64,000 nucleotides of DNA from Chitinophaga varians (GTDB lineage: Bacteria; Bacteroidota; Bacteroidia; Chitinophagales; Chitinophagaceae). Below the pieces are notes generated by a model. The model was not told the DNA's origin. It saw nothing but the letters and a program-made list of their open reading frames with translations, and did no database searches. The stretch covers positions 649,197-713,196 of the forward strand of contig NZ_JACVFB010000005.1 in NCBI RefSeq assembly GCF_014529945.1, given 5' to 3'. A program made the translations under genes and the position numbers. This document shows positions 26,323-35,484 of the stretch, in pieces. Position 1 is the first letter of the stretch; every line of letters begins with the position of its first letter.

Positions 26323-26718
26323 ATGAAACGTTTTTTCGCCATATTTTTTGCTGTCCTGTACACGCTGCTTACCAGCGGGTTCACGGTCAACGTGCATTAT
26401 TGCATGGGCAAACTGGCATCCGTAAAACTGCAAAACGTCCCTGATGAGGACCAGTGCAAGCGATGCGGGCGGCCGGTAAAAAGTATGGACTGCTGCAAAA
26501 ACGAGGTCAAATTCTGCAAGGTGACCACCTCCCATCAGGCGGCCAAAGCCCTGCAGCAGGATGCGCCGGTGACAATTGATCTGCAATTGCCGGTAAAAAT
26601 CCTGCACACACCTTCGCTCTCCTCCTTACAGCTGCCTCCAGGCGGCTATCCGCATGAACCGCCGGATATAGGCGCTACTACGCCTGTTTTCCTCCGCAAC
26701 TGTGTTTTTCTGATCTGA
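26323..26718 (+). CDS. HYC_CC_PP family exported cysteine-rich protein
   Basis: A 131-residue protein with signal peptide (MKRFFAIFFAVLYTLLTSGFT) and the family's three landmarks in order: HYC in VNVHYCMGKL (about 24-33), CC in MDCCKNEVKFCKV preceded by CKRCG, and PP in LPPGGYPHEPPDIG. The cysteines and histidine suggest periplasmic metal binding, which is inference; the family has no assigned activity. It is first in a co-directional run with an HMA protein, an outer-membrane barrel and an HMA-AraC regulator. Confidence 0.8.
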   Translation: MKRFFAIFFAVLYTLLTSGFTVNVHYCMGKLASVKLQNVPDEDQCKRCGRPVKSMDCCKNEVKFCKVTTSHQAAKALQQDAPVTIDLQLPVKILHTPSLSSLQLPPGGYPHEPPDIGATTPVFLRNCVFLI

Positions 26719-26798
26719 TAACAGCTCCCTGTTACTGTTTTCCGCTGCGCGGAAACTTATAGGTATTGCTGTATTATTTTATTTATAAACTTCAGATC

Positions 26799-27344
26799 AT
26801 GAAACTGTTATCCATTCTTTTAGTAGCATTTGGTATATCTTTTGGCGCTCAGGCGCAATATAAAAAAGCCAGTCTGCAGGCTTCCGGCCTCACCTGCGCC
26901 ATGTGTTCACGTGCCACACTGGAATCTCTCCAGACACTGCCATTTGTGGACAAAATAGACACCGACCTCGACAACACTACTTTTATCCTGCATTTCAAAC
27001 CAGATGCGGCTGTTAATATCGACGCGATCAAACAGAAAGTAGAAGACGCTGGTTTTTCTGTCGGTAAACTGGTGGTGACCGCCAGCTTCAGCGATGTAAA
27101 GGTGCACAACGACACGCATGTGCCTTTTGCGGGCAGCACTCTGCACTTTATGCATGTGAAAGACCAGGTATTGAACGGTGATAAAGACATCACCGTGATT
27201 GATAAAGATTTTGTTTCTGCCAAACAGTTTAAAAAATACGCAACTGAAACCACCATGTCCTGTTATAAAACAGGGGTAATGGCTGACTGCTGCACACCGC
27301 ATGATGCCAAAGCATCCAAGAGGATCTATCACGTTACTATTTAA
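26799..27344 (+). CDS. Exported heavy-metal-associated (HMA) domain protein
   Basis: A 181-residue protein with signal peptide (MKLLSILLVAFGISFGAQAQ) followed directly by an HMA domain with the metal motif G-L-T-C33-A-M-C36-S. The domain runs to about residue 90 (beta-alpha-beta-beta-alpha-beta pattern). The C-terminal half ends in a second cysteine-rich stretch, MSCYKTGVMADCCTPH, another potential soft-metal site. A periplasmic copper-type metallochaperone or scavenger is the natural reading. A small hairpin (about 26738-26756) lies in the 80-base gap upstream. Confidence 0.82.
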   Translation: MKLLSILLVAFGISFGAQAQYKKASLQASGLTCAMCSRATLESLQTLPFVDKIDTDLDNTTFILHFKPDAAVNIDAIKQKVEDAGFSVGKLVVTASFSDVKVHNDTHVPFAGSTLHFMHVKDQVLNGDKDITVIDKDFVSAKQFKKYATETTMSCYKTGVMADCCTPHDAKASKRIYHVTI

Positions 27345-27362
27345 TCCTTACGGTTTCAGTAT

Positions 27363-28217
27363 ATGCGCAAATTTTTAATGATGGCTGCGGCGCTCTTTGC
27401 CTTCAGCCAGGGAACAAAAGCACAGGAATTATACGTCAACACAGAGCCGGCCAGTAATATGCCGGCCAACTCGCTGGGCATCCGGCTGACCAACAAGTTC
27501 TTTAAAATGGAGCATGATGGTACCACCGGTATGCGGTTTGAGCCGGAGATCATGTGGGGTGTCAACAAAAAACTGATGGTGCACGCCATTGGTTATGCTG
27601 CCAATATGATGCAATCTTCTATCCGGATGGAAGGAGGCAGTGTCTATGCTAAATACCGCTTCCTGTCGCTCGACCAGCAGCATGCACACTTCAGAATGGC
27701 AGCCTATGTGAAAGGCTCCGTGATCGATAATCCTTATCTGCCGTCTACGCCAGCCACCAAAAAGCCGTATGCCAATACGGACATTGACCTGGAGGGCGCT
27801 ACTTCCGGCGTGAGCGGCGGTATCATCGCCACACAGCTGCTGCATAAGCTGGCGCTGTCTACTACGTTGGGATATTCCCGTTATATGAACAATATAAAGG
27901 ACAATATCCCGGAGGGATTCCCGAAAAATTCTGTAAATTATAGCCTGTCCGCAGGATATTTGGTGCTTCCGGTAAGATACAAGAATTTTAACCAGACCAA
28001 TCTGAACCTGTATGTGGAGCTGTTGGGCAAAACCAATACAGACGCAGCAGGAAAAGGTTCCTATCTGGATATCGCGCCGGCGGTACAGTTTATTTTCAAC
28101 AGCACTACCCGATTGGATCTTTCTTACCGCACGCAGCTCACCGGAGATATGGCGCGTAATTCATTCAATTCATTTATGGTACGTATAGAGCACAATATTT
28201 TTAACATTAAAAAATAA
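27363..28217 (+). CDS. Outer-membrane beta-barrel protein of the metal cluster
   Basis: A 284-residue protein with signal peptide (MRKFLMMAAALFAFSQGTKAQ) and alternating beta-strand pattern ending in FMVRIEHNIFNIKK. The NSLGIRLTNKFFKM and WGVNKKLMVHAIGY blocks resemble small Bacteroidota outer-membrane proteins found with copper genes, but no plug domain or TonB box is present, so it is not a TonB-dependent receptor. Possible role: passage or sequestration of a metal. It starts 18 bases after the HMA protein and ends six bases before the regulator gene. Confidence 0.7.
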   Translation: MRKFLMMAAALFAFSQGTKAQELYVNTEPASNMPANSLGIRLTNKFFKMEHDGTTGMRFEPEIMWGVNKKLMVHAIGYAANMMQSSIRMEGGSVYAKYRFLSLDQQHAHFRMAAYVKGSVIDNPYLPSTPATKKPYANTDIDLEGATSGVSGGIIATQLLHKLALSTTLGYSRYMNNIKDNIPEGFPKNSVNYSLSAGYLVLPVRYKNFNQTNLNLYVELLGKTNTDAAGKGSYLDIAPAVQFIFNSTTRLDLSYRTQLTGDMARNSFNSFMVRIEHNIFNIKK

Positions 28218-28223
28218 ACCTGC

Positions 28224-28793
28224 GTGAAAACAGATCTGTTCATAAAAAATATGGTTTGTCCGCGCTGTATTAAAGTAGTCAAATCAGTGCTGGAAGCGGT
28301 TCCGCTGACCGTAGCCGACATTCAGCTGGGGAAGGCCACTGTGGATGGAAAGGTTACTGAACAACAATTGCAGGCAGTTTCAGTTGCTTTGCAGGCGGAA
28401 GGCTTTCTACTGATAGACGATAAAAAGCAGCAGCTGGTGGCTGCCATCAAAAACATCGTTGTAGAAACTGTCCACTATTCAGAGTTGGATGACATGAGAG
28501 AAAATTTCTCCTCGCTGTTGGCTGGCAAATTGCAAAAGGATTATCATTACCTGAGCAGCCTTTTTTCTGAAATGGAAGGGGTGACCATCGAGCAGTATAT
28601 CATTCAGCAAAAAATTGAACGGGTGAAAGAACTGCTGGACTACAACGAGTTGAGTTTAAGTGAAATCAGTTATAAAATGGGGTACAGCAGTGTGGCGCAC
28701 CTGTCGGCACAGTTTAAAAAAGTGACCGGCCTTACGCCCAGCCAGTTCAAGCAACTGAAAACACCCAAGCGTATTCCCCTTGATAAACTATAA
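28224..28793 (+). CDS. HMA-AraC fusion transcriptional regulator
   Basis: A 189-residue cytosolic protein. Residues 1-65 form an HMA-like fold with the motif M10-V-C12-P-R-C15, and residues about 90-180 form an AraC-type double helix-turn-helix (GVTIEQYIIQQKIERVKELL, LSLSEISYKMGYSSVAHLSAQFKKVTGLTPSQFK). Coupling a CxxC metal site to a DNA-binding domain suggests a one-component metal sensor for the upstream genes. Direction of control and metal are unknown. Start codon assumed at GTG/ATG region 28224, six bases after the barrel gene. Confidence 0.82.
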   Translation: MKTDLFIKNMVCPRCIKVVKSVLEAVPLTVADIQLGKATVDGKVTEQQLQAVSVALQAEGFLLIDDKKQQLVAAIKNIVVETVHYSELDDMRENFSSLLAGKLQKDYHYLSSLFSEMEGVTIEQYIIQQKIERVKELLDYNELSLSEISYKMGYSSVAHLSAQFKKVTGLTPSQFKQLKTPKRIPLDKL

Positions 28794-28828
28794 TTGTTAG
28801 AAGTTAGTTGTTTTAGTTTTAGTTGAAA

Positions 28829-28860
28829 GAGAGGCTACTGCTCACCGTAGCCTCTTCTTT
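28829..28860 (+). terminator. Terminator after the HMA-AraC gene
   Basis: GAGGCTAC (28831-28838) pairs with GTAGCCTC (28847-28854), followed by TTCTTT. It lies 37 bases after the regulator's stop. Confidence 0.7.
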
Positions 28861-28875
28861 AAAAATCCTTGGGAG

Positions 28876-28947
28876 ATGAAAAAAGTATTATTGTCTGTCC
28901 TGAAATTCATACAGTCATTGTTCACCAAAAAAGAGTGTTGCCGTTAA
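28876..28947 (+). CDS. 23-residue peptide ending in Cys-Cys, possible small protein or leader
   Basis: ATG 28876 is preceded by GGGAG and opens MKKVLLSVLKFIQSLFTKKE, then Cys-Cys-Arg-stop. The N-terminal two thirds is amphipathic/hydrophobic with two lysines in front, and the basic end carries the cysteine pair. It lies between two intrinsic terminators (28829-28860 and 28976-29007), next to a heavy-metal cluster. It may be a genuine micro-protein, for example a membrane-associated metal binder, or a chance frame. Confidence 0.4.
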   Translation: MKKVLLSVLKFIQSLFTKKECCR

Positions 28948-28975
28948 CAACATAGCTGGTGCCGATAGTCATTGT

Positions 28976-29007
28976 CCCGGAGCCATTGCTCCGGGATTTT
29001 TATTTTT
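28976..29007 (+). terminator. Terminator after the Cys-Cys micro-ORF
   Basis: CCCGGAGC (28976-28983), loop CATT, GCTCCGGG (28988-28995), then ATTTTTATTTTT. Very strong intrinsic terminator; the L,D-transpeptidase gene starts 40 bases later, with a promoter-like TTTTTGG / TATCTTTA pair in between. Confidence 0.8.
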
Positions 29008-29047
29008 GGCATGGAAATTATATATCTTTACCCATCGATTTTTTCAG

Positions 29048-30721
29048 ATGAAGTACAAGATTCTTATTTTTAGTTTGTTGTGCGGCTCCGGAATGTGTTT
29101 GTTGTTAGCCTGTGGACATGGAAAGAAGCACGCAACCCCCAAAAAGAAACAAATTGTCGCCAACATCCGGCAGCTGGACGAAGTGGTAAAAGAGAGCATC
29201 ACGGAACGGCTGTCCGCCATTCAGGACAACGATGGTTTGATGGAAGACAGTCTTCCCGCCTTCCGGCCTCAGGCCCTGCAGGACTTTTACAAGGAAAAGG
29301 AAAATGCCAGCCGCTGGTCGAAAGACGGTGTGCCCAACGCTGCTGCCGCCACCCTGATAGATGCTATCAAACAGGCGGAAGACGTAGGCCTCCTACCGGC
29401 GCATTACCACGAACCGGCGCTGAATACTGCCTGGCAGCAACTCAGCAACGACCCTGCGGCTAAAAAAGATGCCGCCTTGTGGGCGCGGATGGACGTAATG
29501 CTGACCGACGCCTTTATGAGAATGGCGTCTGACCTGCGTTTCGGAGCTGCGCCGCGCGACAGCGTGACGCTAAAAGCCGATTCCCTTTTCACCGACACAC
29601 AGCTGACAGCCAAACTCCATCAGGCGCTGGAACAGGGCGAGGTAACAACCCTGCTGCACGACCTTGAACCTACCCATCCGGGGTATGTGGCACTGAAAGA
29701 AGGTATTCGTTCTTTCAAGGAAAAGTATGCGGCCTATCATTGGGATACGCTTCCGTTAAACTATACAGACACCCCTGCTTTCCGGCTGTTGGTGGTCGAT
29801 CGGCTGGTGCAAAGCGGCCATCTGGACACTACCGGCAAACAGATAGACAGCACCCTGCTGAAAACCGGTGTAAAAGCTTTCCAGAAAGAATTTAACATCT
29901 ACCCGGACGGCGTGCCTGGTAAACGGACCGTGATGGCGATGAACCGCTCGGTACACGACTGGGTGATGCAGGCGGCCGTAAACCTGGACCGCTGGCGCAA
30001 ACTGCCGGATACGCTGCCCCGTCAGTATATCATGGTTAACCTGCCCGGCTATACGCTGCAGGTAGTGGATAGCGGCGAGGTGAAACTGGAATCGAGGGTG
30101 ATTGTTGGTACACCCCGTACCCGCACACCCATCCTCAATTCCTATATGACCAACTTCATGTTGTATCCTTACTGGCGTGTGCCTTACAGCATCGTGTTTA
30201 AGGAAATGCTGCCTGCTATCAAGAAAAATGTCGGTTATCTGGCCGCTAAAAACCTTGAGGTGATCGATGCGTCCGGTAACGCCGTAGATCCGTCAACGAT
30301 AGACTGGAGCAAGCTGTCCAAAGGACATTTCCCTTATGTGCTGCGGCAAATGGACGGACTGGACAACTCACTCGGCATTATGAAGTTTAACTTCCGTAAT
30401 AAATACAGCGTATACCTGCATGATACCAATAACCGCGGGCTGTTTAAAAACTCCATGCGTGCCATGAGCCATGGTTGTGTGCGGGTGCAGCAGTGGGACA
30501 GCCTGGCGCAGTACCTGGTGGCATCGCCGGATACTTCCAATCACAAAGGAGACAGCATTCGGGTATGGATTGAGCGGGAGGAAAAACGACAGATAGACCT
30601 TACCCGTCGTATCCCGATTTATTTCCGCTACTTCACTGCAGAAGGTAAAGAAGGCACACTGGTATTTTACGATGATATCTACGGAGAAGATAAGGTAGTG
30701 CGTAAACAAATGAAACTGTAG
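29048..30721 (+). CDS. L,D-transpeptidase (YcbB/LdtD-like lipoprotein)
   Basis: A 557-residue periplasmic enzyme expected to form 3-3 crosslinks in peptidoglycan. It begins with a lipoprotein signal (MKYKILIFSLLCGSGMCLLLAC, lipobox LLAC). An N-terminal scaffold region leads to a peptidoglycan-binding segment (VKAFQKEFNIYPDGVPGKRT, about 275-295) and a YkuD catalytic domain with S474-H475-G-C477-V-R-V. This order matches YcbB-type L,D-transpeptidases with a capping subdomain. ATG 29048 is chosen because it gives the lipoprotein signal. Confidence 0.88.
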   Translation: MKYKILIFSLLCGSGMCLLLACGHGKKHATPKKKQIVANIRQLDEVVKESITERLSAIQDNDGLMEDSLPAFRPQALQDFYKEKENASRWSKDGVPNAAAATLIDAIKQAEDVGLLPAHYHEPALNTAWQQLSNDPAAKKDAALWARMDVMLTDAFMRMASDLRFGAAPRDSVTLKADSLFTDTQLTAKLHQALEQGEVTTLLHDLEPTHPGYVALKEGIRSFKEKYAAYHWDTLPLNYTDTPAFRLLVVDRLVQSGHLDTTGKQIDSTLLKTGVKAFQKEFNIYPDGVPGKRTVMAMNRSVHDWVMQAAVNLDRWRKLPDTLPRQYIMVNLPGYTLQVVDSGEVKLESRVIVGTPRTRTPILNSYMTNFMLYPYWRVPYSIVFKEMLPAIKKNVGYLAAKNLEVIDASGNAVDPSTIDWSKLSKGHFPYVLRQMDGLDNSLGIMKFNFRNKYSVYLHDTNNRGLFKNSMRAMSHGCVRVQQWDSLAQYLVASPDTSNHKGDSIRVWIEREEKRQIDLTRRIPIYFRYFTAEGKEGTLVFYDDIYGEDKVVRKQMKL

Positions 30722-30848
30722 ATATTTAGGCATTTAGCTATTTTATTATTTTGATATTAAAAACGCAGCGAAGACCATCCGATATAAGGTGATCTTCGCT
30801 GCGTTTTTAATATCAAAATAATAAAATGAAAAAATAACTAAATGATAG
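30722..30848. repeat. Bidirectional terminator, perfect 35-base inverted repeat
   Basis: Arms 30740-30774 and 30793-30827 are perfectly complementary over 35 bases with an 18-base centre. The inner part (ACGCAGCGAAGA) is GC-richer and bounded by poly-A/poly-T; the outer part is AT-rich. It fills the gap between convergent stops of the L,D-transpeptidase and the isocitrate dehydrogenase. Confidence 0.85.
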
Positions 30849-32078
30849 TTATTTCGCCAGTTTCGCTTTCAGGGCTTTGTCCAGCTCTTCCAGGAATTCT
30901 TCTGTATAGAGGTAGTGTTTGCCGTGTTCCACTTTGTTACCGTGGATACAAACTGCGAGGTCTTTGGTCATTTTACCACTTTCCACCGTTTCGATGCAAA
31001 CTTCTTCCAGTGCCTGACAGAAGTTGATCAGTTCCTGGTTATTGTCCAGTTTACCACGGAATTCCAGACCGCGGGTCCATGCGAAGATGGAAGCGATAGG
31101 GTTGGTGGAAGTTGGTTTACCGGCCTGGTGGTCGCGGTAGTGGCGGGTAACGGTACCGTGAGCCGCTTCAGCTTCCATGGTTTTACCATCAGGGGTAACC
31201 AGGGTGGAAGTCATCAGACCGAGGGAACCGAAGCCTTGTGCAACGGTATCGGATTGAACGTCACCATCGTAGTTTTTACAAGCCCAAACAAAGTTGCCGT
31301 TCCATTTCAGGGCAGAAGCAACCATGTCATCGATGAGGCGGTGCTCATAGGTGAGACCTGCAGCATCGAAAGCAGTTTTAAATTCCTGCTGGTAGATTTC
31401 TTCAAAAATATCTTTGAAACGACCATCGTATTTTTTCAGGATGGTGTTTTTGGTGCTCAGGTACAGCGGCCATTTTTTCATCAGGGCCTGGTTGAAACAA
31501 GCGCGGGCGAAGCCTTTGATGGATTCGTCGGTGTTGTACATCGCCAATGCCACGCCGTCGCCTTTGAAGTTGTATACTTCGTGTTCGATCACTTCACCGT
31601 TTTCACCTTCAAATTTGATAGTGAGTTTGCCTTTGCCTTTGGTCACAAAGTCAGTAGCGCGGTATTGGTCACCGAAAGCGTGACGGCCGATGCAGATAGG
31701 AGCAGTCCAGTTAGGCACGAGGCGCGGCACGTTTTTCATCACGATGGGCTCACGGAATACAGTACCATCCAGGATGTTACGGATAGTGCCGTTCGGTGAT
31801 TTCCACATTTGTTTCAGGTTAAATTCTTTTACGCGGGCTTCATCAGGAGTGATAGTAGCGCATTTAATCCCTACGCCTGTTTCGCGGATAGCGTTAGCTG
31901 CATCAATAGTTACCTGGTCGTTGGTCGCATCACGATGTTCCATGCCCAGGTCAAAATATTTGATTTCTACGTCCAGATATGGAAGTATCAGTTTGTCCTT
32001 AATGAATTTCCAGATGATCCGTGTCATCTCGTCTCCATCCAGTTCTACCACCGGATTAGCTACTTTAATTTTTGACAT
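30849..32078 (-). CDS. NADP-dependent isocitrate dehydrogenase, eukaryotic-like (type II)
   Basis: A 409-residue cytosolic enzyme oxidatively decarboxylating isocitrate to 2-oxoglutarate. MSKIKVANPVVELDGDEMTR, WKSPNGTIRNILDGTVFREPI, the substrate/metal region CKNYDGDVQSDTVAQGFGSLGLM and the AHGTVTRHYR block mark the homodimeric type II family (human IDH1-like). The R-H pair in TVTRHYR corresponds to the residues that bind the 2'-phosphate of NADP, so NADP use is well supported. A type I enzyme gene lies directly upstream on the same strand, 329 bases away. Confidence 0.95.
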   Translation of the reverse strand: MSKIKVANPVVELDGDEMTRIIWKFIKDKLILPYLDVEIKYFDLGMEHRDATNDQVTIDAANAIRETGVGIKCATITPDEARVKEFNLKQMWKSPNGTIRNILDGTVFREPIVMKNVPRLVPNWTAPICIGRHAFGDQYRATDFVTKGKGKLTIKFEGENGEVIEHEVYNFKGDGVALAMYNTDESIKGFARACFNQALMKKWPLYLSTKNTILKKYDGRFKDIFEEIYQQEFKTAFDAAGLTYEHRLIDDMVASALKWNGNFVWACKNYDGDVQSDTVAQGFGSLGLMTSTLVTPDGKTMEAEAAHGTVTRHYRDHQAGKPTSTNPIASIFAWTRGLEFRGKLDNNQELINFCQALEEVCIETVESGKMTKDLAVCIHGNKVEHGKHYLYTEEFLEELDKALKAKLAK

Positions 32079-32407
32079 TACGGTTTTTTTTAAAAAATTA
32101 GATTAAAAGCAACAAAAACGAACAACTATTCAAGCAAGTCCCTAAAAGGGATAATCACGAAAAATACAAATAGCTGGGAAAATTACAAAACATTTTCATA
32201 AGATGGGCACGCAAAGGCGCTAAGCAGCAAAGCAGCAAAGGGAAAAATAATGATAAAATAAGAAAGCAAAGAAGAGAAGACCACTTTTGTTGATGATGTT
32301 ATTATATAATATAACCAACAAAAGAGGGTCCGCTTCTTTGCTTTCTTAATTAGTATTATTGTTTAAAAAACCTTTGCTTCTTTGCTGCTTAGCGCCTTTG
32401 CGTGAAA
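32079..32407. repeat. 200-base composite inverted repeat, CGCAAAG type
   Basis: No gene is present in this 329-base gap. From 32208 to 32404 the sequence folds on itself: outer arms made of GCAAAG/GCAGCAAAG units (left 32208-32241, right 32370-32404), middle arms AAGAAAGCAAAGAAG/CTTCTTTGCTTTCTT, inner arms CTTTTGTTG/CAACAAAAG, and a central AT palindrome. The right end abuts the stop of the next gene. The first 80 bases are AT-rich and probably include the promoter of the type II gene. Confidence 0.7.
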
Positions 32408-33679
<1,272 letters not shown>

Positions 33680-33723
33680 AAAACGGTTTCTTTATGCGTT
33701 AACTTAATTGTTGTAATCGGGTG

Positions 33724-33731
33724 CAAAGGTA
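33724..33731 (-). promoter_or_regulatory. Probable -7 element of the type I icd gene
   Basis: Reads TACCTTTG on the minus strand, matching TAnnTTTG, 45 bases upstream of the icd start. No clear -33 partner. Confidence 0.45.
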
Positions 33732-33807
33732 CGGCATTCCGGTTTAAGGCGGGTGAACTTTCTGCTTAATTCTATGTGAAAAAGAGGGTGTATATAACTT
33801 TTTGCTT

Positions 33808-34476
33808 ATGTTAAGATTAATGTTATTTTGCTGTTCTTTTTTTTATCATCACAAAACCGCAGATACCCTTATGGTCCCATATTCTTTCCTGGCGCTGGGT
33901 GACAGCTATACTATCGGTGAAAGCGTAGCGGAAACGGAGCGTTTCCCGGCGCAGACCGTTCAGTTGCTCCGGGCCAAAGGCATCACGATCAATGACGCTA
34001 AAATAGTGGCGACCACCGGCTGGACAACAGACGAACTGGAGAAGGGGATCCGGGAGGCCCGTATTACCGGTACTTTCGACCTGGTGACATTGCTCATTGG
34101 CGTGAATAACCAGTACCGTGGCCGTAGCCTGGAGGAATACAAGGCACAGTTTACCCAACTGCTGCAGCAGGCCATTGATTTTGCCGGTCACCGCCCGTCA
34201 CATGTGGTGGTGCTTTCCATCCCCGACTGGGGTGTGACGCCTTTTGCGGCAGACCGTGACCAGGCCGCCATTGCCCGGGAAATAGATGCTTTTAATGCTG
34301 TCAATAAAACCATTGCGGCCGGGCTGGGTGCCCACTGGCTGGACATTACCCCCTATACGCGCGAAGCTGCGCAGGATGCCTCCCTGGTGGCTACCGATGG
34401 TCTGCATCCTTCCGGGAAAGACTATGCCCGCTGGGCCGCAGATCTGGCGAAGCTGTCTGCAGTGATACTGCGTTGA
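33808..34476 (+). CDS. SGNH/GDSL-type hydrolase
   Basis: A 222-residue serine hydrolase. Block I is FLALGDSYTIGE (nucleophile Ser), block III is GVNNQYRG, and block V is DGLHPSGKDYARW with the catalytic Asp-His pair, so all SGNH landmarks are present. Typical substrates are esters such as acyl-lipids or acetylated sugars. The N terminus from ATG 33808 (MLRLMLFCCSFFYHHKTA) could be a weak signal; ATG 33871 directly before the fold is an alternative cytosolic start. The next gene follows after 43 bases. Confidence 0.82.
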   Translation: MLRLMLFCCSFFYHHKTADTLMVPYSFLALGDSYTIGESVAETERFPAQTVQLLRAKGITINDAKIVATTGWTTDELEKGIREARITGTFDLVTLLIGVNNQYRGRSLEEYKAQFTQLLQQAIDFAGHRPSHVVVLSIPDWGVTPFAADRDQAAIAREIDAFNAVNKTIAAGLGAHWLDITPYTREAAQDASLVATDGLHPSGKDYARWAADLAKLSAVILR

Positions 34477-34519
34477 GCAAAAAATATCCTATATTCATAT
34501 CTAACTGAAAACCTACTCT

Positions 34520-35188
34520 ATGGAAAGCCATATCGTTAAAGTATTATCGGTAACCCCTGTCACGCACAACGTAAGACGCTATAAGGTAGAAAAACCTGAA
34601 GGATACACGTTTGTCCCCGGTCAGGCTACAGAAGTGGCCGTGAACAAGCCCGGATGGGAAGATGAACGCCGTCCCTTTACCTTTACCAGCCTGAATGAAT
34701 GGGACCACCTGGAATTCACCATCAAAAGCTATCCCGATCATCACAGCGTAACCGACCTGCTGGGGCATATTCAGCCGGGCGACAGCCTTATCCTGCACGA
34801 CGTCTGGGGGGCTATCCAATATAAAGGTGAAGGTATTTTTATTGCCGGCGGCGCCGGCGTTACCCCTTTCATCGCCATTTTCCGCGACCTGCAACATAAA
34901 GGACAACTGGGCAACAACAAGCTGTTTTTCTCCAACCGTACCTACGCTGATATCATTCTGAAAGAAGAATTTCAGGAAATGCTGGGTAACAACTTCATTA
35001 ATACCATTACCCGGGAAGAAGTGCCCGGTTATGACCATCATATTATAGATGAAGCATATTTGAAACGGAAGATTTCCAATTTTGATCAGCATTTCTATAT
35101 CTGTGGCCCTGATCCGATGGTGCAACAGCTTCGGGAAGTGCTGGAAAAACTCTCCGGCAAGGCCGATCTCGTAACAGTCGAAATCTAG
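34520..35188 (+). CDS. FAD-binding ferredoxin/flavodoxin reductase-like oxidoreductase
   Basis: A 222-residue protein with the two-domain ferredoxin-NADP reductase fold. The flavin domain has RPFTFTSLN (RxYS/T-like) near residue 53, and the pyridine-nucleotide domain has FIAGGAGVTPFIAIFRDL and the terminal YICGPDPMVQQL motif. No iron-sulfur ferredoxin domain is fused. It would transfer electrons between NAD(P)H and an unknown acceptor. It lies just downstream of the SGNH hydrolase on the same strand. Confidence 0.83.
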   Translation: MESHIVKVLSVTPVTHNVRRYKVEKPEGYTFVPGQATEVAVNKPGWEDERRPFTFTSLNEWDHLEFTIKSYPDHHSVTDLLGHIQPGDSLILHDVWGAIQYKGEGIFIAGGAGVTPFIAIFRDLQHKGQLGNNKLFFSNRTYADIILKEEFQEMLGNNFINTITREEVPGYDHHIIDEAYLKRKISNFDQHFYICGPDPMVQQLREVLEKLSGKADLVTVEI

Positions 35189-35198
35189 CTTCTCCAGG

Positions 35199-35350
35199 TT
35201 CCCCGGGACTAAAGTCCTGGGCTACAATTAATATTCTGATGGAGAGATGGCAACGATTAAATTTATCATTAATACCTGATGAAATTCTGCCACATGTGAA
35301 ATCCTGCAACACGGCTCAGGACTTAGTCCTGGGGGTTCCCGGGATGGCCG
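35199..35350. repeat. REP-like repeat pair with GGACTAAAGTCC core
   Basis: Two related elements, CCCGGGACTAAAGTCCTGGG (35201-35220) and CAGGACTTAGTCCTGGGGG with CCCGGG (35313-35344), face each other. Each is a near-palindrome. The rest of the gap 35189-35484 shows no gene. Confidence 0.55.
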
Positions 35351-35484
35351 AGGCCACTTTCGCCGGTCTTTTCCTGCTTTTTACCGGTAAAACCGCATTT
35401 TTAGCCTAATGGAGCTTTTACAGCCGCTTCTGTCGTCCTACTTTTGCATTGTTAAAACATTCCAGCAATGAAAACAACAAGACA

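Noticed and set aside
26323..28793. Classical copper-efflux operon (CopA or CusCBA)
   Set aside because: No P-type ATPase, RND or membrane fusion protein is present; the barrel lacks TolC or TonB receptor features.
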